Shown: positions 42,720 to 54,710 of the stretch, in pieces
How the letters are laid out: each line of letters starts with the position of its first letter
Position numbering within the stretch: the stretch's first letter is position 1
Assembly (NCBI RefSeq): GCF_004359215.1
Contig: NC_090618.1
Span: 1,712,798 to 1,776,797 of the forward strand
Direction of reading: 5' to 3'
From: Bremia lactucae
Lineage: Eukaryota; Oomycota; Peronosporomycetes; Peronosporales; Peronosporaceae
DNA: 64,000 nucleotides
Translations under genes and position numbers: made by a program
Notes under the pieces: generated by a model
Seen by the model: only the letters and a program-made list of their open reading frames with translations
What the model was told of the DNA's origin: nothing
Database searches by the model: none

Positions 42720-44448
42720 ATAAACAGTGTGCAGCTCTGCTACGAGCGTTATAGGACTCAAATTGGGTATTAAATTGGCGGCACGTTTGCGTGCAAGGTT
42801 ACATCGATTTCTATCGATAACAACCTGTTGCACAAACATCGCGGACCCTCCGCGTGTCATTGTTCCTCATGATGAGGAGGTGAAGTACCGGATCCAATAT
42901 GAGGCACACGATACTGTCCTTGGTGGTCATCTCGCTTGAGAAAAGACCTACGGCTTCATAGGCCAGAGTCGGTGGCCCAAACTTTAAAAATGGGTCAGCA
43001 CATATATTCGCACATGCGAAACGTGCCAACGGATTAAACCCTCGACACATGCTGCTGCGCCACTGGCGAGTCTTCCCGTCCCCATAGGATTGTGGGAGTC
43101 CATTAGTATGGATTTCGTCTTTGGGCTACCGAAAGATTCAGCCGGTAACTCCGGTATAGTGGTCTTTGTTGACCGTTTGAGCAAAATGGCTTACTAAGCA
43201 GCCGTGCCAGATTCCATTGATGGAGACGGTACAGCTAAGCTGTTCATCGATCGCGTGTTTCGAAAACATGGTTTGCCAGTGGCAATTATCTCTGATCGGG
43301 ATCCCCGATTTTACGGGTAAATCTGGAAATCAATTTTCCGAGTGCTTATAACCAGATTGGAGATGTCCACTGCGGACCATCCACAGACCGATGGTCGAAC
43401 TGAACTTGTCAATCGCGTCATTGAAGACGTTTAACGCAGCGTGTGTGCTCAGACACCAAAGCGCTGGAGCTCAATGCTCCCAGTAGTGGAGTTTGCGTTC
43501 AATGACGCTGTTCATGCCTCTACAGGCTATACTGTGTTCTATGTAAACGGTCTTACCAACCGCGCGTTCCATTAACGATACCACTGCAGGGTTAAGGGCT
43601 TGGTGGGGGAGAATCGGCCGATAGGCTTGCTGATATCAGCCCTGTTACCGTTCGGAAACAAGTAAGCGAGTTTCTCGCGACGCGATTTAGTATCTTAAGA
43701 CATGTAAGAGATACGATGGCTGATAGCCAAGACAAACAAAAACAAGAAGCAGATGCCAAAAGCAGAAACTGTATTAATTCGTATATGGTCGGAGACCGAG
43801 TTTTACTAAACGCTAAGAACCTACCTACCAACTTGGTATCCGCGGTCTTCAAGACCAAATTTCGCCCGCGCTTTATTGGACCATTTACGTTCGTGGCCAA
43901 GAAGGGCCTAGCTTATACGCTAAACCTTCCCAACAAGCTGCGTACACATCCAGTGTTTTACGTTGGCTTGCTTTAGCCATATCGGGACCCTTCCCACTTG
44001 GACTTGAAGGCGCTTGCGCCGAGACAGGCGGTCGTGCCGCAGATTGTTGCATCCTCACCAGGATATCCAACTGGCCCTCTTTACGTGGTAAAAGCGATTT
44101 CGGCGAAAGACGCCCGAACCGCCTCAAAAGAGCTCCCAACCCGAGCAAGGACCTCACGAAGAAGTTGCACCTCGTGTCGTTGAGCATCAAATGCTTCCGC
44201 CGAAATTTCGGCCCCCTCCCGCACCGCTTGATGCGCGGGGAAACCTTCAGTTTCATGTGGAGAAACTTTTAAAGCGACGTCGTCGTGAGGGTCAATACTA
44301 GTATCTGGTGAAGTGGCTAGGGTAACCCTCTTCCAAAAACTCTTGGGAGTTCGAGGTACCTCTTCGGCAAGATTGCCCGTACAACGTTGACATTTTTGAG
44401 CTCCAAGCTGAGGGTCAACTCGCGTCAAACGTCGCTTCCCACTACTAA
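42720..44448 (+). pseudogene. D1 integrase and chromodomain
   Basis: The HHCC zinc region is seen as HDTVLGGH and CETCQRIKP (42905-43035). The catalytic core shows MDFVFGLPKD (43105) and IISDRDPRF (43290), followed by DHPQTDGRTELVNRVIEDV (43376). The C-terminal GPF motif lies in 43716-43976 (FRPRFIGPFTFVAKKGLAYT). A chromodomain follows at about 44240-44400 (QFHVEKLLKRRRREGQ, LVKWLG, SWEFEV). At least five in-frame stops make it non-functional. Confidence 0.7.
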
Positions 44449-44611
44449 ACGTGGGATTAGGTGGATCTAAAGCCTCAGTGCGGCTTCGATCCTTGGTTGT
44501 ACGGTCAACCGTAGCACTGAAATATCGGCTAGCCTTACTTCGTTTTGTGGCATAAATGCTGAACGTAACTGGCCTTTGGCCTAAAGCTTAGCGAAGTCGA
44601 AGCGAAGCTTC

Positions 44612-45757
44612 ACCTTAATCCGCAGACTCTCTGATATTCCAGATATTACGGAGTTTGCGGGCCCGGTGAACCCAGTTCTCAAATGAGACTTCGTTTTCAC
44701 TCCTTGTTTCGTTTGGAAACAAAACGATCAGAATCTTTCTCATGCAGGTCACCGAAGCCCCACAAGCTTGATCACGTAAACGCGTCAGATACTGGCTTCG
44801 CGTCATTACCTTCGGCGTAAGGTAATGCTCATGAAGAGCGTCGCGGGCAGCGATCTCCTCCGGCGTCCTCGCCGGGTCACCAGTGATCCAGGGGAAGGGC
44901 TCGCATCTCTATCGAGATGCGCGATGAGATTGACGTTTTGCCATCGATTTACAGGCGCCAGAGGCGCGTGTTTTCTGATAGACCTTATGATCCATTGGAT
45001 GGGTCTCGTCATACTGACGGACGAGGCTCTCAACGTCAACAACCAGCTGGGAACGAGGCTCCCTGCTGTCATGTGAAGGTTGTAAACCGCACCAGCGAAC
45101 AAGATAACTTGTTCGCTACCCCTTCACATCACGGAGTATACGTTCCACAAGGAAACGTTGACAGCCTTGGAAATTCACCAATGGTTGTGGCGGAGGAGTG
45201 AAAATTAAATCCGACCCATGTGTCGGATCTAGTGTCGATGGTCGACAAACTCGATCGCTTCCTCCATGATTTGGAGGAGGGACTTGACCACGAGCGCGGT
45301 AAGCGTCGCTCGTTGGAGCAGACGGTGCAGGCTCACCATATCGAGCGGTTGGAAGACCGTTCGAAGAGTGCGTACTCCTTGTTGGAGTACGAGCGGAAGT
45401 ATCATGCTGTCCGCGATGAGCTGTCGTCAGCTCATCGTAGCTTCGAGGATCTTCGAAACCGGCCTGAGAAACTTCAGGTTCAACATGAAAATCTGGTTCG
45501 CGATCACAATAATCTTTTGGGTATTCTTGTAAAGAGTGGTCAAATCCGTCCTCGGAAGAAGCCGCGTACTGATGGTACGGCCGGAGCCGACCAACGTAAA
45601 ACGTAGGATGCGTTCGCATCCTACGTCGCAATTCTATTGTGTACGCATTGCCTCTTCGATGCAGTACACGGAAAGGCCCAATGAACTTGGGTAGTAGTTT
45701 AATGCTACCCACATTAGTGACTAATCGTTTAGGTAAGTTTACCGTAGAGAGTAGCAC
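44612..45757 (-). pseudogene. A5 integrase tail, chromodomain and C-terminal extension
   Basis: 45757-45116 is open for 213 codons: integrase C-terminal LLPKFIGPFRVLHRRGNAYT and PTFYVGRLRPYHQY, a Pro/Ser-rich spacer, then the chromodomain start (NFQGCQRFLVERILRDVKG). In a shifted frame the chromodomain continues (SYLVRW, SQLVVDVESLVRQYDETHPM). After a stop a further ~100-residue segment reads TPEEIAARDALHEHYLTPKV and then 44806-44615 (TRSQYLTRLRDQACG). Such an extension beyond the chromodomain is unusual in my knowledge of chromoviruses. Confidence 0.65.
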
Positions 45758-46930
45758 TAGATCATTAATTTGAATGAATTAACATTTGCTCTTCCATGTT
45801 TGTCTGCATTCCATTTCTGTCGGTCCACTGCGTTAGCAATAGAATCCTGAACGAAACGGATAATTGATTCTCGAGTTAGCAGAAACTCTTCCGCTAACTC
45901 ATTTGTTTTGTCTTTTTCAGTACGCTTAGTGCGTACTGCCATGAGATCAATCTCATTTTCGATGTCGTTTTCTTCGACATTGACATCACTCGCGTCGTTG
46001 TTATTTTCGACGCGTGTTGAGCATGAGCCAGAATTGGTTTTGCTCCTGCGAGTCCCCCCCCCTTAGACTAGAGGATCCCTCTAATTGGGTCGGTATGCGA
46101 GGATGGCGTAAGCCATTCACAAAGAACGGTGTATGCGTTGTAGACGCATGCACCGAATTATTGATGGCGAATTCGACCATCGGTAAAAACTCGCTCCAAT
46201 TCGGATACGATTGGACGTAACCTCGAAGTATCTCTTCGAGGACGCTGTTTGATTATCCGTTTCTGGGTGATCGGATGTTGACATAGTCAGCCGTGTTCCG
46301 AGAGATCAGAATACGGATTGCCAAACTCCGCCGATAACGGTGGATCTCTATCCGAGACCAGTTCACGGAGTAAACCGTGGAATTTGAATACCGTGTCGAT
46401 AAAGACACGGGCACAACCCGGAGCCGTAATCGACTCTGGTACCGCAGCAAGGTGCACCATCTTGCTGAATCTGTCTACAAAAACAAGGATTCCATTATTT
46501 TTGTGGTCGTTTTCGGGAAATCCGAAGACGAAGTCCACAGATACGGACTGCCAACACTCTGCTGGAAGTTGTAGAGGTTGGAGAGGTGCACGGGATGAAG
46601 GGCTGGGCTTCACCCGTTGACATACTTCGCAAGCACGAACGTACTTGCGCATAAACTGATACTGGCGGGGCCAATAAAAGTCGCGACTTACTGTGAGTTA
46701 AGTTTTCTCACGTCCACGATGCCCAGTTATTGGTGCATCGTGACGCTCATACATGATGCGCAAGCGCAAATCATTGGGATTTGGGATGGAGTGTCGCCTG
46801 CAAGGGCTGTGAAATACAATATGCCGTTGCGTGTTGTGTATCGATCGGATGACGATCGATATAAAGCCGGTAAATATTAAAAAAGTATTATCGGATGCAT
46901 TTATCTGATAATCCAATAAACGCAACGGAC
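45758..46930 (-). pseudogene. A5 integrase core
   Basis: The HHCC region is YERHDAPITGHRG (about 46740) and CEVCQRVKPS (about 46615). The core in 46652-46287 has SVDFVFGFPEN and LVFVDRFSKMVHLAAVPESI, then LVSDRDPPLSAEF. The first two catalytic Asp residues are therefore present. The part containing the third acidic residue is deleted or frameshifted near 46250. The linker at 45942-45757 (RFVQDSIANAVDRQK) leads into the tail. Confidence 0.65.
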
Positions 46931-48535
46931 CCTTATCTTCTTCGTAGGCTTTTTTTTAAGTCATCAAACAAGGTTGATGACAGAACACTTGAAATGAGTG
47001 TTGCAACAGTGGGATTATTTTCACTGTTGGAACGCGCAGCCGGCTCGAAATCGGGTCGGCATGGAATGGTCTGTCTTGATCTGCAATCGCGAAGATGGGC
47101 GATTGCATCAAGCTTTGCTTGATACCTTCGAAGGAATGCCGACAATCGGCGATCCATAGCGTTTTATCGTCTTTTTTTCAAAGACAAGAGAGATGAACTG
47201 TCATCTCGGCATAATTGCGGAAGTACTTATGCAAATACGCAGGAACTTTCCAAGTCCCTTGACATCGACTGGAACTGACCATCGGTAAATGCCTTGATCT
47301 TTTCGGGATCAGGGCGCACGCCGTGTTTACCGACGTTGCACCCAAGAAGTGGTATTTCGCTTGCAGCGAATATGAACTTCTTGAGATTTGCGTACAACTT
47401 ATGCTTTAGAATAAACGTGAGTTTTATGAACTTCCACGTCCATCCTTTCGTCCATAGCCGGGCTATGGAAGAATACATCGTCAAAATAAGTGTGTGCGAA
47501 TTCTCGCACTGGTCTCAATAGATTCGTTACGCATTTGTTGAATGTTGCAGGGTCGTTACTAAGCCCCTGAGGCATTACTAGCCATTCCCAGAGCATCCCA
47601 CTGGGAATGCTCGCTGCTGCGTACGGATGTCCCGTTCACACATAAAAATCTGATAAAATTCATTCATCAGATCCATAGATGAACAGAAAGTACTCTTAGG
47701 TTTACCGTCTGTGATTACGTTTTTTCTAGGTATCGGCGTTTGAGCCGGTACTGTTGCAGCATTCAGTTTATTGAATTCGGCACTATCTGCCACCCTCCTG
47801 TTGCCTTTCGCACACAGGAGGTCGGAGAGCTATGTGGGATGGTTGACTTCCTTCCATGGCCCGCTTTTACTCGATCGGTACAGAATTTATCGATCGCAAG
47901 TACTTGTCCACGAGGCAGTGGTCACTGCTTCATGACACAATACTTCGAGCCCGGTTTGAGATCGATCTCATGTCGATTGCCTTTATCCTTAGGCAACTCG
48001 CATGGAACTGCTTCAGGAAATACATTTCTGAATTCCAATAAATTCTTGTATAAAGGATTTGTATTAAGTGACTCCCAGGATTGAGTGGTATCTCTCTCAA
48101 TCGAGTCTCCGCATCGAGGACACTTTCGTCCATCGATGAGCTGCTGAGAACCCGTTCGTTCTCTGCAAAAATTACCGCTGACCGAATGTCGGTTACATAA
48201 TCGTCCTCTTTGACGAGTATGCTGATCCGCTTGATTTTACCACCATGCAGATCTCTCAAGAAATGCTTGGGTTCTAGGGTTGGTAATTGATTTATCTCCG
48301 AAGTTGAATTCGGAGGCGCATACAGATCAAGAGTGTAAGCGCCTACTCTTGATCCGTCATTAACAAGAAATTTAATGTCTCGGTTACTTCTTGGACTCCT
48401 TTTCCACAGGCTGCCGAGGGATCAATCTCTCGGGATACTGAAGACTAGCCACTTTAGCATTAACTATTTGAGGAGGTTCCTTATCAAGTACGTAGGGATT
48501 TATTCCCTCAACATCTTCTGACTGTGATTGCGCTA
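46931..48535 (-). pseudogene. A5 RT, RNase H remnant and linker
   Basis: RT pieces: 47793-47578 (RKNVITDGKPKSTFCSSMDL), 47596-47399 with TYFDDVFFHS, and 47484-47227 (HKLYANLKKFIFAASEIPLL). Most of RNase H is missing between 47227 and 47050. From 47414 to 48864 the DNA is nearly identical to A4 (29861-31311), including all stops and frameshifts. Confidence 0.7.
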
Positions 48536-49197
48536 TTACAGTCGGGTCCTCTGCGGTTGACTCTCTACTCGACCTAGGAGCATTGTGTTGTCCCTTTTGA
48601 ACAGCTGGTATATTCCTTGAATGTCGTCCGCTAGGCGTACATTCTTGTCGCAATTCACTCGACTTATCCAAGTGGTGGACCTTCGGCGCTGCCTATGCAT
48701 TTGCACAGCCGCAGCTGACTCCACAATGTGATTGGTAATCACACTGTGATCTTGTGCGGTTGTACTAACGACCGTACCACAAGTGAGGCCATCGCACTCA
48801 CTCGTAGTACATCCACACGCTTGTGGACGCTCCAAGACGTTCATCAGATGGCCATCTGATGAACTTGTGGCAGGCATCTTTAAGGATCGATGCTGCCAGC
48901 TGATCTTTGGCTCGTATTTTCTGAGCCAAGGTAAACCTTGAATGACAACAAATTTGTCATCCAAATCAAGTACGATGAAATCATCATCATACTGTAATCT
49001 CTTAACGTGTCGTGAAATCTCACTACGCGTTTCATCACTGTTATCGATGCGCCTGTCGCTAGACGCACCGTCATTCTCGTTGGAGGGATGTCGCGCTCAA
49101 CATATTTGAGCCTAGGACCCTCTAGTGACTGGTGACGAATAAAGGCATTCGACGCTCCACAGTCCACTAGGGCTCTAAGTGACAAACCGTTTGTCAC
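48536..49197 (-). pseudogene. A5 protease
   Basis: 49197-48880 contains ALVDCGASNAFIRHQSLEGP with the catalytic Asp; a frameshift near 48960 leads to 48964-48536 (DKFVVIQGLPWLRKYEP, with IQG where relatives have ILG). The 3' half falls inside the tract shared with A4. Confidence 0.65.
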
Positions 49198-49204
49198 TTT
49201 TAAC

Positions 49205-50355
49205 TTGAAGCTGATGAAATGTACCTCATCGCCAGGTGCAGAGACTCATAATGATTGTGTGTCTGGAGCAAGTTTCGTCAAGAGATTTGCAAATTCTCTT
49301 GAGGTTGCTGGATCAGTAGGGCGTTGCGCCCCTACTGACCCTGACCGTTTTCTGGTGGTCCGCCTCGCTGTTGCGATTTCGCAACAACGTCGGACCCGCG
49401 ACCGTTGCCCTTTCGGCATTTTGTCCATAAGTACGTTCGTAAATTACGGTTTTCATGCAAGGTATTACGGATGGTCCCGTGAAGACCCATCTGTACCGCT
49501 TGGAACTGGATACGCTTCAAGAAGCAATATCCGTCGCGGTCCAGGAGGACTCTAGTTTGAGACAGGTTCAAACTTGTTCGTCATCGTATCGTCCTCCAAG
49601 ACGAACCGAGCTTAGAGGTCCAGACCTATGGACCTCTCTTATGTCGAAAGCGAACACCTCGCTTTTCGAACAGTAAGCGATTACAGTGATGCAATTGCTG
49701 TCAAACAACGCTAGTGAGTGTAGTGCCCCACGCCCAATACCGAGAGGTACTGAAGTTTCAGAAGCTCTAACCGAGCTCAGAACTCAGCCCTAGGCAATTC
49801 AAACGTCTGTTTGAGCCGGGCTTTAAAAGCCTCTAAGCGAGCGAAATACATATGGGTCGCGCAACTTGAGGCCTAGTGCCCAAGTTTTGGCATGACCTGT
49901 TAGATTTGTTTGAGAAAATGCGACTTGCATTTGTTCGTCGACGATGTGACGAGCGTTCAAGGCATTGTCCAATTCGACGTACCACATTAAAAGGGAATCC
50001 TCTTCGACTCCCTTATACTTAAAAATGTCTATCTTCAAGGTTTCGGGACGACACATTTGCGTCATCCCAGGTACAGGGAGTTGTACCTGTTGCAACCTCG
50101 ACAGTTCTGCCTGTTGAGAGCTTGCTGTTAAAGCAAGGCTACCTTCTCCTTCGCCTCGTCAAGTTCATATTGTATGAACATCGCGATGGCTGAATGGAGG
50201 GCATCTCTGTCCAAATTGGACAGCATGGCTAGGATGGCATGATTCCCTGCGGTCGAACTCATTCGTTCGACCGCACTCCTTTCTATGTCACTTAAAACGG
50301 AGTAGCATTCTCGCGAAACGTGATTCGTATTTCCATTATCATCTGACATGTCCAT
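49205..50355 (-). pseudogene. A5 gag
   Basis: It starts at ATG 50355: MDMSDDNGNTNHVSREC, then LSDIERSAVERMSSTAGNHA, and continues in 50095-49823 (RPETLKIDIFKYKGVEEDSL, TGHAKTWALGLKLRDPYVF). The section around 49440-49752, which should encode the late capsid and zinc knuckle, is in plus orientation instead. The gene is therefore broken by an in-place inversion as well as by stops. Confidence 0.7.
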
Positions 50356-50394
50356 GTTAGATGATAGAACTGTGGTCCTTGGACGGACTAATAA

Positions 50395-50403
50395 GTGCTA
50401 CCA
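50395..50403 (-). promoter_or_regulatory. Primer-binding site of A5
   Basis: The minus strand reads TGGTAGCAC two bases after the LTR-1 end, matching the other elements. Confidence 0.6.
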
Positions 50404-50405
50404 GG

Positions 50406-50843
50406 TGTAACGGGGCACTGCCGACTTGTGCTGCTGCAGTACAAGTCTACTTCGCACTGCTTCAGTGCGAGTGGTGCCACACGTCACTTCACGTACACTA
50501 GTACGTGCAGAAGAATACTCTCTTTAAAATGCTTGCTTTAAAGAGGGTCAGAAGTAAACTGTATTCAATATAATTAAGCTCTTCCGTTTCTATCTATTTT
50601 CTACTAACTTAATTTTATACTAATACAGAATATTTAATAAAGTCTTATCTGTCTCTCTCTTTGCGCGCGTCCAGTGCTGACTGGACCGCGGGGCAAGTAG
50701 ATTTAAAGGCCTATATCTACCAATGAATAAGCTTTTGGAATGTTACTATGTAAAGTAATATCCCAATATATTATTAACCTTTTAGATAAACATTTATTAG
50801 CCACCTTTAAGTATTAATTTAATCAAACGATACACCCGTTATA
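50406..50843 (-). repeat. LTR-1, 438 bp (5' LTR of A5)
   Basis: Same length and order as 32895-33332. The outer terminus is TATAACGGGTG on the minus strand, so the TG end is mutated to TA. Confidence 0.85.
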
Positions 50844-52462
50844 AAGATCGCATCGCGAGACCACCTTCAAAGGCCGACTGAAATGCAGCACCGTCACTTC
50901 TGATGGCGAATATCCCTTTATCTTGCAGCAAGATCCGCACGTTCTGCGATCAAGAAAGCCCTTTCCTGTGTGAATATGGAGCCACAACCGTCGCTTCTTT
51001 ACCTAGTGACAACACACACAAAAAATACAGTTGATACAAATACTCTGGTGCATGGGTCAACCGAGAGAGGAAGCACCATTGAGCATGACATAGGCGTCAC
51101 GAGGCCGCTTCTGCTCGTCGACAACGGCAGGCGTGAAGAAGTGTGTACACGGCGTCTCGCGTAAAAACTTTACCCAGTATCAGCACGGGGGGATGCGGAT
51201 GCAAAACGTGCAACGCGGGAAAGCGCGCGCTGCGTCTGCTTCAAATCCGCATTTTAAGCTCGCAAAATGCGTCCGCCAGAGTGAATGCGAATATACATAA
51301 TGGTAAAAACCAGTTTCAAGAACACGAAATTTATAATGTATCTTACGTAAAACCGATAATCGCCAGCTTACACCGATTAGCCAATCCGAGGTATCTTGTC
51401 TGAGGCAATTGTCAAAACGTATGTGGTAATAGTCAAAACGTCTGTTGCAATAGTAATATGTTTGTGGCAATAGTCGCACCCTTCTACTTTTCCTTAGACT
51501 TAGTGCTCAAAGTTGACACTGAGCCACGCTCAGTAACTCAGCCTTCTTTAAGCCACGCTTGCTTTAGGCTAACGAGAAAAGGGTAGCACGAGGTTGGATT
51601 GTATCTTAATTTACTGAAATTAGCTGGCTGCAAATGTTAAGACCAGCAGATGTTAAAAAAATGTGTAAGTAGGAGCAGAGTGTATGCACTATGCTTGCTT
51701 TTTGTAAAGGTGATAGTGACTCGTATCGCATATCAAATTATTTAGCGATTTATAACATCCAGCGAAACAGAATTCCCATTATGTAGTATAAATAATTACA
51801 TGCTCAGGCAAACCATTACCTCCAGATTACTCAATCTATGGAGCATCAATCAAAATCTAAACAAGACGCTTAACAGCTATCGTAACACACCGAGAATACC
51901 ACGCTTTGGCGAGAGCGGGTCAAATGCTATTAGTTTTATTGTGGTGATGGCGAAGTTTGTTCGGTCAGAACCGAAAACTCCGCCTCCAGGTCGACCTTTA
52001 CCCGTTTTAATCATGGTGCCATATGTAATCGGTATGCAACGCGATACGCTTTTACAAGAGATAACCGCATTGGCTGCATGTGAATGGGCCAACCTTTTTC
52101 TCTTATGTAAATTATGTTGTCGCCGACCAGAATTACTTAACATGGCAAAAAGTAACGGATATTCCGGTAACATGTCGACAAAATTGCAAAGAAAGAATGA
52201 CATTGCGAGCGACAAATGAAAGCGGATCGATCTTAATTTGCTGACACAGTTATTCCACGTGCATTTCCCGCTGTTCGACTCACGCTCACGTATGCCACCA
52301 ATTCTTATCCTTCTGTTTTTGCTTTATGCGGTATTCCCACTTATCAAGTCTCAAACAAATGTCTGAGTCCCTTGTAGCTCATTTCTTTATTTCCATTCAA
52401 AGAGTTCGTTTCGCTTTTTCGGTAGTTCGCTTAATCGTCGGCTTCCTGCCATTTGTTTGTAC
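50844..52462. other. Non-element spacer upstream of effector 2
   Basis: About 1.6 kb. It holds a four-unit 21-bp repeat (51398-51480) and several short frames of no recognisable family (50970-51164 plus; 51800-52219 plus, overlapping 51877-52215 minus). The last few hundred bases should contain the effector promoter. No gene is supported. Confidence 0.45.
51398..51480. repeat. 21-bp tandem repeat, four units
   Basis: Units start at 51398, 51419, 51440 and 51460, relatives of GTCTGTGGCAATAGTCAAAAC. The block ends CAATAGTCGCACC. It matches the 27195-27258 array, including the terminal TCGCACC. Confidence 0.75.
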
Positions 52463-52870
52463 ATGCTACTCCTTACTGCTGTCATCTCTCTGACCTTTGT
52501 CGTGGCAAGCGCCAACAAACCAATTTTAGACCACTCGACATTGTCAAGCAGTCCAGACGCCAATCTGGATGAACACCGCCTTGCAAACAGTACGAGTAAT
52601 ACCGAAGAGCGAAACTGGTTTATGACTTTGTTCAAACCGTGGAAGGGCCTTAACGAAAATTTTGGTCAGATTGGAAAATCTTTGGCTTCTGATAAGTCTC
52701 ATACGATGCTACGAGACGCTTCGACAAAATTTCAGAAACACAAAGTGTTCAGCCCAGTAGTCAACGTGGCGAGGGATAATCCAAACTTTATTGTAAACGT
52801 AATGCAGAAAGGGGGTGATAAAGCTATCGAAAAATATGTTAGGCAAGACCGTCGGAAAGGTGAACATTAA
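52463..52870 (+). CDS. RXLR-like secreted effector (paralogue of 62036-62575)
   Basis: 135 residues. A signal peptide (MLLLTAVISLTFVVASANK) is followed by an RXLR-like HRLA (38-41), then TEER (47-50) and NWF. The string NTEERNWFM is shared exactly with the effector at 62036. The mature part is basic and helical-looking and ends with RKGEH. Upstream DNA aligns with the paralogue, whose ATG is replaced here by ATT, so the start has moved 12 bp downstream to 52463. Single exon, no membrane segment after the leader. It probably acts inside or at the surface of host cells; the target is unknown. Confidence 0.75.
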   Translation: MLLLTAVISLTFVVASANKPILDHSTLSSSPDANLDEHRLANSTSNTEERNWFMTLFKPWKGLNENFGQIGKSLASDKSHTMLRDASTKFQKHKVFSPVVNVARDNPNFIVNVMQKGGDKAIEKYVRQDRRKGEH

Positions 52871-54710
52871 AAAGCTCAGACAGATGGTGGTTGGTGGTTA
52901 AATTTGCAGATAAGACGGGGTAGTTAGGAGCAAAAAAGTTCTGTTTGATCATCCTCCTTTTTTATTGCTGGAATGAATTATTTGGGTAATTACACACAGC
53001 TCGTTCATTCTCATAATTTATTTTCGATATGTGTTGCGTGCCTATGATTATGAGCGCCATGCTAACATTATATGGCTTTACCATTGGATTAAAAAGAAAA
53101 AGTTGTTGATTTTGAAACTGAAATAATTGGATGCTGATACATTGTCGAAAACGCAATTGTGACTATTCGCATATTTTCATTTTCATCTCGATTTTCAAAC
53201 GATCGCAAATTCGATTGCCAGCCGTAACAAAAAGGTAGTGTTTCGTTCATTGTTACTTGCTCGCATTACTCCTTGACCACGAAAGCTTATAAATAGATAT
53301 TTTTTGAAAGTTTTGGGTGTAAGGCGTACTTCGATCAAGTTAGATCGTGGAATGGTGTCGTGTAAATGCTCATTAAAAAAATAAGTAAATGAGGTTGAAA
53401 ATTTTGGCTAATCATAGCGCTAGGGATCAGCTACAAGCATTATATATAGGCTCGCGTAACGAGCCTATAGGCGCAGTGGTCGTCTCTATCACAATAGCAA
53501 GTACTTTTGCGCAAGCGTCTCGAGCGTCAAAATTGGTTGGCCATCTATTATGACTTTGCGAGTCACCGTGAGACACTCGCCCAATGGCACCAGTAGCAGA
53601 ATTTGAATGTCGTCGACAGATGTGCTGGCGCAGTTTTTTTATCTCTCTAAATCGCCACGACAATGCTCGAGCTGCACCTTTGATGCGCGTCGCTAATTGG
53701 CAAACGGTGTTGAAGTAACCAACAACGACTTAAAAACTATCAAAGATCTCCTCAACGATTAGATTCTCGAAATTCTTTTTTGCTGCCGGCGCTGCGTGTT
53801 TTTGGCTGGAGCCCCGTCAGGAGCCGATTTCTAGCGGGCTCAAACCTACAGAAAGCTTTTTACCCAAAGCCATCGTAGTGATCAATTTCACGAGGTTTCA
53901 GACAGCAACAACGACCAAGAGCGCCTCCGTTACCATCGCACGCAATAATTATCCTTGTGAATATTAATGAGATGATTATTTCCGGTCCTCCTACCCCGCC
54001 GCGTGTTTGCAATTCTCGAGAAACGATGGTGAAACTTATCAGGACGAAATAGCCAGTGCTTTGAAGGCGGCGACCTAAGAGCTTCTAGTCTTTATGAGGT
54101 GTCGGTGTTCAGAGAGAAAACGCTTTCCAAGTTCGAGACGACGGTGGTTCGGGGTTAGTGAGGAGATCAACGGAGTGGGACTTTTGCTTTCATAGAAGTC
54201 GAAGGCATCGACTTGGTACATTGTGGATTGCATGGAATAATTTTACCATCTCGGCAGCCAACGCCGTACCAGAGAAGATTTTTTTTTTGACAGCGGTAGC
54301 ACGGGACAACCAGCTGAAGTCTTTTACGTAAAATATTTTTAAGTTTTTCGTTAATGAATGTACTTTACCGAAATGGACAGACATCATCGTAGTCCATTCC
54401 AATTACCTGCATTTATTGTCAGTGGAGCACACGCAACAAGTCTCTTGGGCTGGCGCACATAGCATAGGCACAATAAGGTTGTGAATGCGACTGATTCTCT
54501 GCGTAGGGCTCCTTTAGTCTCACTACGCGTGGCTGACATTCTAGTTGGGGCCAACGAAACTCAAAATGTCAGGTTTCGGGCACAAATACGCTATACGGAG
54601 GTGTTCTTCACGGAACGACAACTGATTTTCAGTGCCAAAGTATTTTTGATGAGTGTGTTCTTGCGGGACAAAGCGAAATGCACTAAAATCCACACCCAGT
54701 AATTCGTATT
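52871..54710. other. Spacer downstream of effector 2
   Basis: About 1.8 kb with no supported gene. 53058-53095 (CATGCTAACATTATATGGCT onward) matches the sequence found downstream of effector 3 and in the 60-kb gene copy. Minus-strand frames at 53663-53427 and 54402-54190 are unlike known proteins; 54480-54410 has a weak resemblance to the pre-integrase region of copia elements. Confidence 0.4.

Larger units (their letters stand above)
38281..44448 (+). mobile_element. Element D1: chromovirus-type Ty3/gypsy element, LTR-4
   Basis: 5' LTR-4, primer site, gag, protease (rearranged), RT, RNase H, integrase and a C-terminal chromodomain are present in order over 6.2 kb. No 3' LTR was found; the element abuts A5 at about 44450-44610. 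Stops and frameshifts occur in every domain. Confidence 0.8.
44612..50843 (-). mobile_element. Element A5: LTR-1 Ty3/gypsy element with chromodomain
   Basis: Minus orientation, 6.2 kb: 5' LTR-1 (50406-50843), gag with an inverted block, protease, linker, RT, a largely deleted RNase H, integrase, chromodomain and an extra C-terminal segment. No 3' LTR was found at the left end, where it meets D1. Confidence 0.75.

Noticed and set aside
51800..52219. 139-codon plus-strand frame upstream of effector 2
   Set aside because: It overlaps a similar-sized minus frame, has ordinary composition for non-coding DNA and no recognisable domain or leader.
52457..52462. Start of effector 2 at 52457
   Set aside because: That codon is TTG. 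The first ATG in frame is 52463 and gives a normal signal peptide.
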